A stretch of DNA of 9,895 nucleotides, taken from assembly GCA_021781255.1 (NCBI GenBank), contig JAJXXG010001097.1:1-9895 (forward strand), written 5' to 3'. Shown piece by piece: positions 1 to 5,497 of this stretch. The DNA comes from Acidobacteriota bacterium. Lineage in GTDB: Bacteria; Acidobacteriota; Terriglobia; Terriglobales; Acidobacteriaceae. The number at the start of each line of letters is the position of its first letter. The first letter of the stretch is position 1. The notes below the pieces were generated by a model. It did not search any database, was not told the origin of the DNA, and worked only from the letters and a program-made list of their open reading frames with translations. Both the position numbers and the translations under genes were made by a program.

Positions 1-22
1 CGAACCGGGTTTTGCCGGTTCG
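1..22. repeat. Perfect 8-bp inverted repeat (hairpin) at the window edge
   Basis: CGAACCGG (1-8) and CCGGTTCG (15-22) are exact reverse complements around a 6-nt GTTTTG loop. It could be a terminator of a gene to the left or part of an intergenic repeat. No T run follows on the plus strand, and the left flank is outside the window, so the role cannot be decided. Confidence 0.5.
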
Positions 23-138
23 AGTACGGAAGCACACCACCGCTCGATGCAGTGCTCCCCCACTGGTATTAAATCACCTGAGGGTGAGCCCTGGTCAGAT
101 CAAGGGCATGGATTGGAGATCAGAGGCACCGTCATCAG

Positions 139-160
139 CGCGGCCCGCTTAAAGGCCGCG
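139..160. repeat. 7-bp GC-rich inverted repeat
   Basis: CGCGGCC (139-145) pairs exactly with GGCCGCG (154-160) over an 8-nt loop. There is no T run on either side. In GC-rich intergenic DNA such a stem can arise by chance, so the significance is low. Confidence 0.35.
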
Positions 161-270
161 GGAACAGTATGCGCCCGGAGGGGGGAGATTCCATGCAATG
201 CGGGGCAGGAAGATCTCAGGGGCCGAAGTGAATTTACAGCCGGGTCCGGATGATGGCGGATGCGTGGTCT

Positions 271-299
271 CCCCGGTGCCCAAAAGCGAGGCACCGGGG
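271..299. repeat. 10-bp perfect stem-loop, probable interspersed intergenic element
   Basis: CCCCGGTGCC (271-280) pairs exactly with GGCACCGGGG (290-299) over a 9-nt A-rich loop. A short GGCACCC run follows (299-305). The layout (perfect 10-bp stem, 8-9 nt loop, then a C-rich run) resembles the stem-loop at 9036-9063, although the stems differ in sequence. That suggests a family of intergenic stem-loops rather than a terminator, since no T tract follows. The distance of about 90 bp from the nearest stop codon also argues against a terminator. Confidence 0.5.
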
Positions 300-388
300 G
301 CACCCTCAGCTGGATAATCTCTCACATGAGACCAAGGCCACCAGCCTGTTCGGGTCGCAGGTTATCGCGTTCTTCCGGTGTGCGCGGA

Positions 389-928
389 CTATTTGTTGAT
401 TTGAAACGAATTCATGAACGTGTCAATGGAACCCGCATCCATCGTGTTCTTTGTGATAATGGCCACCCACATATGCACGGTGTTGCCCTTGAGGATCACA
501 ATCGATTTGCCGTATTGGTTTGTCTGGGGACGATCGAAAGTGAAGGTCAGATCCGGCAAATTCTCACTTCCATTGACAAAGGTTCCGCTCGTGCTGCCGG
601 TCAAAACCGACCCGGAAAGCGCTTTGATGAAGTTGGTTTGATTAGCGGCCAACTCACCATCAACGGATGATGGTGTAAAGGCATAAACGGTTTTGACCAC
701 TCCATAGAAATACCCATTGCCATTGATGCGGAAGAGGTAAACTGTGGATTGCAGCGCGCCGTGGGAATCGTGGTCAACTGAGGGCGGATCGGCCGTGGGT
801 GTGCCGGGGAAGAGGATGGAGAAATCCTGACCGGCGGGCTGGAAGCGGGTCCACTGCGCGGTTTGCGCAGCCAGCATCAACGGCAATGCCAGGCACGTGA
901 TGAGGAAGAGATGAAACAAGCGTTTCAT
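389..928 (-). CDS. Small secreted protein of unknown function
   Basis: This 179-residue protein carries a clear Sec signal peptide: MKR, then a hydrophobic stretch to about residue 20, then an AAQTA region where signal peptidase I could cut (about residues 20-24). Cys12 sits inside the hydrophobic core without a good lipobox, so it is probably not a lipoprotein. The mature part begins W26-T-R-F, followed by FSILFPGTP (36-44) and an alternating hydrophobic pattern that predicts mostly beta strands. It ends with a segment like that of small PsbP/Mog1p-type secreted domains (VHMWVAIITK, then FMNSFQI). That resemblance is from memory and weak. The start is well supported: AAAGGAG (plus-strand 936-942) lies 7 nt upstream of the ATG. 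The gene is 329 bp downstream of the papain-like gene on the same strand and probably has its own promoter. No enzymatic residues are recognisable. Likely location: periplasm or outer surface. Confidence 0.85.
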   Translation of the reverse strand: MKRLFHLFLITCLALPLMLAAQTAQWTRFQPAGQDFSILFPGTPTADPPSVDHDSHGALQSTVYLFRINGNGYFYGVVKTVYAFTPSSVDGELAANQTNFIKALSGSVLTGSTSGTFVNGSENLPDLTFTFDRPQTNQYGKSIVILKGNTVHMWVAIITKNTMDAGSIDTFMNSFQINK

Positions 929-998
929 GGGTTCACTCCTTTACAAAATGCAATGAATCTGTGGGGGGCATACCGCGGGCGGCTCACCCATATTCCCG

Positions 999-1027
999 AT
1001 CTTAATTCTTTCACAAACTTTTTGAAA
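999..1027 (-). promoter_or_regulatory. Candidate sigma-70 type promoter for the secreted-protein gene
   Basis: Read leftward, TTTCAA (1022-1027) and TAAGAT (999-1004) are separated by 17 nt of AT-rich DNA within an otherwise GC-rich region. The -10 matches four of six consensus positions and the -35 only three. Transcription would start near 990 and give a leader of about 60 nt before the ATG at 928. This is a plausible guess only. Confidence 0.25.
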
Positions 1028-1235
1028 TCCACAGGCACCCTCGGCGGGATTTGGAAAGTTCAGCCGTGATCGGGGCCACCTGCGGCCTGGCATTTTCACA
1101 GCGACGCAACCTCGCTTTCATTCCTTCGTAAGAACCCGATCCTACGCTGAAGCAACGAGAAGAAGCTTTGGTTGCCGCCACGCCCAGAAGGCATTCTCTG
1201 CCGGGATAAGACGCGCCAGCACGCGATCAGGATAG

Positions 1236-1256
1236 GGCGTGGGGCCGGCACACGCC
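1236..1256 (-). terminator. Weak hairpin directly after the papain-like gene
   Basis: GGCGTG (1236-1241) pairs with CACGCC (1251-1256) over a 9-nt loop, 1 nt past the stop codon of the leftward gene ending at 1258. No T tract follows, so it is at best a weak terminator or a 3'-end stabilising hairpin. Confidence 0.3.
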
Positions 1257-1257
1257 G

Positions 1258-2007
1258 TCAAACGATGGCTTTGAGATCGGCCTCGAGTTGTGACTGGTTG
1301 AAGCCGCCGGGGGCGCCTTTGGCGGTGAGCCAGTCCTGGGCGAGCAGCGTGTGCGCCTCGTCGCAGTACTTTTTCCAGAACGCCACGGTCATGGTTTTGA
1401 GCTGTCCCCAGGTGATGCAGGTGAAGCTATTTTCGTCATATTTGGGAACAAACACGGCGTGGCCTCCCCAACTGCCGGGCTTGGCGTTGGCGCCGCCGCG
1501 GGGCACCACGTCCCATACGTCCTGGGTTTGCGCGGTCACGGGCAGCGAGAGGCCGATGTAGACGCCGCCGAAGAGGGCAATGGATTGACGCACCTCGTTC
1601 AAGTTGGCTGGCCTGGGGTCGGCAAAGGCCAGGAGCGCGTTGCCGGCGAAGCCCTGCTTCTGCCAGTCGTTCAGCACGTCCAGTTCAATGCCACCCTGAT
1701 CGGTGCTGGGATCGTCGGGGCTATAGCCGTCCCACTGCTCGTAGTAGCTCTCGATTGTGGCGTTGGGGACGGTGACCATGCTGCCGGTATTGGCCGTCCA
1801 GACCTGGATGGCGTGGCCGCAGCCGGCGATGGTGCAGTCGCCGAGGGTGTCGTTGAGCATCATACCCCACGCGGCGACGCCATTGGTCCAATCCTGCGCA
1901 GGGGGCGGGGGCGGCAGGCCGGGAGTAAGGTAACGGCCCAGAGCCAAAGTCCGGCTATCGGTCTTGATGGCCTTGCGGCCCAGTTTCATCTTTGAGTGAT
2001 CTGCCAT
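1258..2007 (-). CDS. Papain-like cysteine-peptidase-fold protein, function unknown
   Basis: This 249-residue protein has no signal peptide or membrane segment, so it is probably cytosolic. Motifs in order: a basic N-terminus; a proline run (residues 32-36); a LNDTLGDCTIAGCGHA segment with Cys58 and Cys63; SWGGHAV with His183; CITWGQ with Thr199 and Trp200; and a C-terminal helix ending QLEADLKAIV. A Cys followed by a helix, then G-H, then x-x-W-G about 16 residues later is the order of the papain-like fold (Cys, His, Asn/Thr-Trp-Gly). I propose Cys58 and His183 as a catalytic pair, but the usual Asn is not obvious, so it may be inactive or act as a transglutaminase- or amidase-like enzyme. 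I recall similar unnamed proteins in many soil bacteria. The ATG is supported by AAGGA (plus-strand 2016-2020), 8 nt upstream. Substrate and biological role are unknown. It is transcribed away from the cytochrome gene. Confidence 0.85.
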   Translation of the reverse strand: MADHSKMKLGRKAIKTDSRTLALGRYLTPGLPPPPPAQDWTNGVAAWGMMLNDTLGDCTIAGCGHAIQVWTANTGSMVTVPNATIESYYEQWDGYSPDDPSTDQGGIELDVLNDWQKQGFAGNALLAFADPRPANLNEVRQSIALFGGVYIGLSLPVTAQTQDVWDVVPRGGANAKPGSWGGHAVFVPKYDENSFTCITWGQLKTMTVAFWKKYCDEAHTLLAQDWLTAKGAPGGFNQSQLEADLKAIV

Positions 2008-2373
2008 GAGGGAGTTCCTTTCCTGCGTTCTCCGGATCGCTTCCGGCGAAAGGCTAATGGTTCCGAGTGAGGCTGCGCGCCGGTAAGTTTAGATGCCCGA
2101 ATAGCGGTTGATTGTCATTGTTGCGTAAACTGCCGAAATAAACTGCAAAGCTCCGACGATCGCTTGCATGTTTCAAGAACCAGTCTCGTGCCAGGACACG
2201 ACTGGGGAGCTTGCTGAGTGGGTGGAGCGTGTGCCGAAGAAGGCGAAGATAACCAGAGATCCAAGCCCTGCCGGAGGGGGTAGAGGTCTTGATGCCCCTG
2301 AATATCTGACAAAAACTCTCTCGGAGTTTGAAACAGCCTGTACGATAAGAAACACGGGGGACGCGAAAAAACC
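2008..2373. other. Divergent intergenic region upstream of papain-like gene and cytochrome c
   Basis: These 366 bases must hold the promoters of the leftward gene at 2007 and the rightward cytochrome gene at 2374. I could not find a pair of good -35/-10 boxes for either. A bulged stem-loop at 2180-2205 is the only clear structure. Open frames on either strand here run antisense into the cytochrome gene and have low-complexity translations, so I do not accept them as genes. The segment from about 2210 to 2340 lacks clear coding signal and could be repeat-derived. Confidence 0.45.
2180..2205. repeat. Bulged stem-loop in the divergent intergenic region
   Basis: CCAGT (2180-2184) and CGTG (2187-2190) pair with CACG (2197-2200) and ACTGG (2201-2205). 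A 2-nt CT bulge and a 6-nt loop complete the structure. It could be an operator-like dyad or an RNA hairpin in a long leader. No function can be assigned. Confidence 0.35.
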
Positions 2374-2937
2374 ATGAGCAAAATATTGGTGGGAGTCGTT
2401 TTAGGTATAGTGCTGGTGCCGGCGGCGCTGCTGGCGTGGTTTGAGTTTGGCCATCCGCCGGTGGCCGTGGCCGATCCGCCACTGCCGTTCGAACGGCAGA
2501 TCACCCATTTTGCCCTTAACGCGCGCATTAACCACGAGAAGCCGTCGGTGCAGCCGATCGAGGTGAACGAGGACAACCTGGTGGCTGGAGCGCAAATCTA
2601 CGGTGACAATTGTGCGGGTTGCCATGGTCTCGAGGGCAAGCCGTCTTCGCTCGCGAAGCACATGTTTCCCGAAGCGCCGCAATTGTGGGAGAAGCACGGG
2701 AACAATGTTGTGGGCGTGAGCGACGATCCTTCCGGCGAGACGTTCTGGAAGGTGTCGAACGGAATCCGCCTCACCGGCATGCCGGCCTTCAATCGCCTAC
2801 TTACTGAAACGCAAATCTGGCAGGTGAGCCTGCTGCTGGCACATGCGGATGAACCGCTGCCGCCCAAGGTTCTCGCAATCCTGCGCGGCGAGCAGGCGGC
2901 GGCCGCGCCACAGAAAGCACCCGCGCAAACGCGTTAG
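2374..2937 (+). CDS. Membrane-anchored monohaem c-type cytochrome
   Basis: This 187-residue protein carries one covalent haem and probably shuttles electrons at the periplasmic face of the inner membrane. Residues 5-24 form an uncleaved signal anchor. The CxxCH haem motif is C80-A-G-C83-H84, inside a class I cytochrome c domain (about 66-160). The likely distal ligand is Met136 in RLTGMPAF, followed by the typical C-terminal helix ETQIWQVSLLL. The tail (171-187) is rich in Ala, Pro and Gln and probably disordered. The ATG at 2374 has only a weak G-rich ribosome binding site (GGGGGA, about 2356-2361) at a rather long distance. No oxidase, reductase or maturation gene is adjacent, so its redox partners are unknown. 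It is the single-haem type often linked to alcohol or sugar dehydrogenases or to terminal oxidases, but the context does not choose between them. Confidence 0.9.
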   Translation: MSKILVGVVLGIVLVPAALLAWFEFGHPPVAVADPPLPFERQITHFALNARINHEKPSVQPIEVNEDNLVAGAQIYGDNCAGCHGLEGKPSSLAKHMFPEAPQLWEKHGNNVVGVSDDPSGETFWKVSNGIRLTGMPAFNRLLTETQIWQVSLLLAHADEPLPPKVLAILRGEQAAAAPQKAPAQTR

Positions 2938-2984
2938 AGCGCGTACTCCCTGGAACGGGTTACCCAAATGCAATCAGCCAGAGG

Positions 2985-3060
2985 AAATCATCCCTCAGGG
3001 GTTAAAACCCCTGATTTTACGCACCCTGGATGGCACGGCTGAAGCCGTGCCCTTTCAAAA
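2985..3060. repeat. Two-hairpin intergenic repeat (REP-like element)
   Basis: Two stem-loops lie side by side. The first is CAGGGG (2996-3001) pairing with CCCCTG (3008-3013); TT/AA closes the stem further, and flanking AAATCA (2985-2990) can pair with TGATTT (3012-3017). The second is GGCACGGC-TGAA-GCCGTGCC (3032-3051), a perfect 8-bp stem with a TGAA loop. An AT-rich CTTTCAAAAC follows. I recall 'ggggctaaagcccc' and 'ggcacggctgaagccgtgcc' modules as abundant interspersed elements in acidobacterial genomes. Within this window only one copy is seen, so repeat status is from memory. It sits between the cytochrome gene and the small gene at 3120 and could also act as a transcript 3'-end structure. 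Confidence 0.6.
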
Positions 3061-3119
3061 CGCTATTTATGCAACGAGTTCTGGTGCGACCGCCAGCCGG
3101 CCCGAAGGGAAGTGCAACC

Positions 3120-3242
3120 ATGAGCGTGCTTGACCTGCTGCGTAAAGGGTTCGGTTTTCTGTTGTTGAGCATGGGCGTTTCGCGCCCGGCGCCAAAACCC
3201 AGGCCGGCGCCTGGAACGAAGCCAACGGGCACAAACAAGTAA
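3120..3242 (+). CDS. Putative 40-residue small membrane-associated protein
   Basis: The reading frame from ATG 3120 to TAA 3242 encodes 40 residues. The N-terminus is amphipathic or hydrophobic (MSVLDLLRKGFGFLLLSMGV), followed by a Pro/Lys/Arg-rich hydrophilic tail (SRPAPKPRPAP and on). A purine-rich AAGGGA lies about 9 nt upstream of the ATG, and third codon positions are GC-biased as in the neighbouring genes. The frame stays open upstream to an ATG at 3030. That extension reads through the stem-loop repeat (MARLKPCPFKT and on), so I reject it and use 3120. The hydrophobic stretch is short for a full span, so it may lie along the membrane. Function is unknown. The gene is 81 bp upstream of the ABC transporter gene and could be co-transcribed with it. 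Confidence 0.45.
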   Translation: MSVLDLLRKGFGFLLLSMGVSRPAPKPRPAPGTKPTGTNK

Positions 3243-3288
3243 TGCGTGCCTCCTGACCGGCGGTAGCGGCACCACGCCCTTCTCCCCG

Positions 3289-3294
3289 TACAAT
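3289..3294 (+). promoter_or_regulatory. Candidate -10 box upstream of the ABC transporter gene
   Basis: TACAAT (3289-3294) matches the -10 consensus at five of six positions and lies 29 nt before the ATG at 3323. No convincing -35 is found 17 nt upstream. A purine-rich AGGAGAGGAAG run follows at once, but it is too far from the ATG to be a standard ribosome binding site. Initiation from this box would give a very short leader. Confidence 0.25.
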
Positions 3295-3322
3295 AGGAGA
3301 GGAAGCTCGCCCTATCCCGCCG

Positions 3323-5356
3323 ATGACTGACAAAGAGAACAACAAGCCCCGCCAAACCGGCTCACAGGAGCCCAGGCGCAGGCCCGACGATGACGTAGCG
3401 GGCAAGATCTACGATGCGCGGCTGATGCGGCGGCTTAGCCGCTACGTGCGCCCCTACTGGCTGCAAGCAGTCATCGCCTCGCTTGCCGTCATCCTCAAAT
3501 CGCTCTGCGACGTCATGGGGCCCATCTTCTTCATGGTGGCGATCGACCGCTATCTGGCGCCCAGCTCGGAAAGCCTGGATGCATCGAGAGCTCTCGCCCA
3601 TTGGATGGCCATGCGCAGCCCGCTCGGCAAGGTGCTCCCACATGACCCGGCGCAGGGAATTACCATGCTCGCCGCCATCTATCTCGCGACTCTGCTCCTG
3701 GCCTACCTGTTTCAGTTCATCCAGGTTTACCTGATGCAGTGGACCGGCCAGAAGATCATGTTCGACCTGCGCCGCGAGATCTTCCGCCACATGCAGCGCA
3801 TGCACGTGGGGTTCTTCGATGCCCACCCGGTAGGCCGACTGGTCACGCGCCTGACCTCTGACGTGGACGCGGTCAATGACATGTTTACCGACGGCGTTCT
3901 GGCCATCGTGAACGACGCCTTCAGCCTGTGCATTATGGCCGCCATCATGCTGGCCATCAACTGGTGGCTGGCTCTTCTGGCCTTTGCCGTCCTGCCGCTG
4001 ATTCTTATCGTCACGCGCATCTTTCGCGATTCTGTGCGCGAGAGCTACCGCCGGGTAAGGGCCGCCATCGCCCGCATCAACAGCTTTACGCAGGAGCACA
4101 TCTCGGGCATGAGCGTGGTGCAGCTCTTCAATCGCGAAGAGCGCGCCTACAAAGACTTCGAAGCCGTGAACCGGCAGCACATGGTGGCCTTCAAAGACAC
4201 CATCTTTGCCTATGCGCTTTATTACCCCGCGGTCGAGCTGCTCTCCTCGGTGGCAATTGCGCTCGTGGTCTGGCGCGGCGGCTTCAGCGTGCTGGCAAGC
4301 GGCATAGTCACCATTGGCGTGCTTGCTATGTTTATTCAGTTCTCGCAGCGTTTTTGGCGGCCGATTCAGGATCTGAGCGACAAATACAACATTCTGCAGG
4401 CCGCGATGGCTGCTTGCGAGCGCATCTTCAAGCTGATGGATTCGCAGCCGGAGATCGTCAGCCCTGCGCACCCGGTCGCCGGCGACGGCTCCAACCGCAT
4501 CGAACTCCAGCACGTGTGGTTCACCTACCAAGAGCTGACCGAAGCGCAGCAGGCAGCTGTGGCGAAGGCCGAACGCTCTGCATCTGACGGAGCGGAATTG
4601 GCGGGCCTGGATAGCATCGAATGGGTTCTAAAGGACGTTTCGTTCACAATTGAGCCGGGGCAAACCGTGGCCATTGTCGGCCACACCGGCGCCGGCAAGA
4701 CCACCCTCACCAGCCTGATGATGCGCTTCTACGAGGTGACAGCAGGCCGCATCCTTCTTGGCGGTATCGATCTGCGCGACCACGATCTGGGCGCGCTGCG
4801 CCGGCACTTTGCGGTGGTCTTGCAGGATCCGTTTCTCTTTTCCGGCACCATCGGCGAAAACATTCGCCTCGGCAACGAAGAGATTACAGACGGAACGATG
4901 CGCGTGGCAGCGCGCGACGTGAACGTGCTCGACTTTATCGAGAGCCTGCCGCACGGCTTCGACGAGCCGGTGCGCGAGCGCGGCAGCTCGCTTTCCACGG
5001 GCCAGAAGCAGCTTATCAACTTTGCGCGCGCGCTCGCCTACAACCCGCGCATTCTGATTCTGGACGAAGCCACATCGAGCGTCGATACCGATACCGAGCT
5101 GCTCATCCGCAGCGCGCTGGAGCGCATGGTCGAGGGCCGAACCAGCGTCCTGATTGCGCACCGGCTCTCTACGGTGCAGCGTGCTGACACGATTCTTGTG
5201 ATGCACAAGGGCCAATTGCGCGAGATGGGATCGCACCAGGAGCTGCTGGCGCACCGCGGCCTCTATTGGAAGCTCTACCAGTTGCAATACAGAGACCAGG
5301 AGATGGGCGCGCTTGCGCCGCCTTCGCGTGAAGCCTCAACTGCGCCGGCAGTGTGA
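3323..5356 (+). CDS. ABC exporter half-transporter (membrane domain fused to ATPase)
   Basis: This 677-residue protein is a complete exporter of the MsbA/LmrA/YheH class. Two copies would form a pump that moves a lipid, peptide or drug-like substrate out of the cytoplasm. Residues about 36-350 form the six-helix membrane domain; hydrophobic spans lie near 47-75, 113-138, 195-232 and 296-340. The ATPase domain (about 392-655) has every motif: Walker A GHTGAGKTT (453-461), Q-loop Gln501, signature LSTGQ (557-561), Walker B ILILDE (577-582) and H-loop His613. A hydrophilic insert (about 401-433) breaks the first ATPase strands between WFTY and WVLKDVSF. The N-terminal 30 residues are charged and cytoplasmic. 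No strong ribosome binding site precedes ATG 3323; the next in-frame ATG (residue 35) is no better, so I keep the longer form. The substrate cannot be told from sequence. No partner half-transporter is adjacent, so a homodimer is likely. Confidence 0.95.
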   Translation: MTDKENNKPRQTGSQEPRRRPDDDVAGKIYDARLMRRLSRYVRPYWLQAVIASLAVILKSLCDVMGPIFFMVAIDRYLAPSSESLDASRALAHWMAMRSPLGKVLPHDPAQGITMLAAIYLATLLLAYLFQFIQVYLMQWTGQKIMFDLRREIFRHMQRMHVGFFDAHPVGRLVTRLTSDVDAVNDMFTDGVLAIVNDAFSLCIMAAIMLAINWWLALLAFAVLPLILIVTRIFRDSVRESYRRVRAAIARINSFTQEHISGMSVVQLFNREERAYKDFEAVNRQHMVAFKDTIFAYALYYPAVELLSSVAIALVVWRGGFSVLASGIVTIGVLAMFIQFSQRFWRPIQDLSDKYNILQAAMAACERIFKLMDSQPEIVSPAHPVAGDGSNRIELQHVWFTYQELTEAQQAAVAKAERSASDGAELAGLDSIEWVLKDVSFTIEPGQTVAIVGHTGAGKTTLTSLMMRFYEVTAGRILLGGIDLRDHDLGALRRHFAVVLQDPFLFSGTIGENIRLGNEEITDGTMRVAARDVNVLDFIESLPHGFDEPVRERGSSLSTGQKQLINFARALAYNPRILILDEATSSVDTDTELLIRSALERMVEGRTSVLIAHRLSTVQRADTILVMHKGQLREMGSHQELLAHRGLYWKLYQLQYRDQEMGALAPPSREASTAPAV

Positions 5357-5497
5357 ATAACAGGGACTACGGAACAAGTGGCGCGCTTCGCACGCGACGG
5401 CCCGTGAAAGAGCGGCCGGGATATGATGAAAGATGAGGAACCATCCAGCCGGCCGGCCTGCTCGCACGGTATTTTCTTGAGTTGAACGCGGGAAGAG

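Larger units (their letters stand above)
1..388. other. Gene-free stretch with three small hairpins
   Basis: I see no convincing gene in this stretch. The open frames here are short, lack ribosome binding sites, and their translations are rich in Arg, Pro and Gly like out-of-frame high-GC DNA. What it does hold is three perfect inverted repeats (1-22, 139-160, 271-299), listed separately. It lies downstream of the leftward secreted-protein gene that ends at 389. I find no stem followed by a T run that would be a clear terminator for that gene. It may be decayed or repeat-derived intergenic sequence. Confidence 0.5.
929..1257. other. Intergenic region between two leftward genes
   Basis: No gene is supported in these 329 bases. 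The right end holds a small hairpin just after the stop codon of the papain-like gene (1236-1256). The left part, close to the secreted-protein gene, is locally AT-rich (about 990-1030) and carries a possible leftward promoter. Nothing recognisable lies between about 1030 and 1230. Confidence 0.5.

Noticed and set aside
13..30. GGTTCGAGT resembling a tRNA T-loop
   Set aside because: The flanking bases cannot form the 5-bp T stem, and no acceptor, D or anticodon arms are found in the window.
260..670. 136-codon plus-strand frame
   Set aside because: It is mostly antisense to the secreted-protein gene, which has a signal peptide and a strong ribosome binding site.
1351..1995. 214-codon open frame on the plus strand
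   Set aside because: It is antisense to the papain-like gene. The Gly/Val/Ala-rich translation lacks any motif.
2054..2576. Two overlapping minus-strand frames upstream of and into the cytochrome gene
   Set aside because: They overlap the start of a well-supported cytochrome, lack ribosome sites, and their translations look like read-through of intergenic DNA.
3030..3119. N-terminal extension of the 40-residue protein
   Set aside because: The 30 extra codons translate the stem-loop repeat, and the ATG at 3030 has no ribosome binding site.
3362..4531. 389-codon open frame on the minus strand
   Set aside because: It lies antisense to the ABC exporter, whose motifs are complete. The translation is rich in His, Arg and Asp and has no domain; long antisense frames are common in high-GC genes.
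5398..5418. CGGCC/GGCCG inverted repeat after the ABC gene as a terminator
   Set aside because: The stem is only 5 bp with an 11-nt loop and no T run follows.
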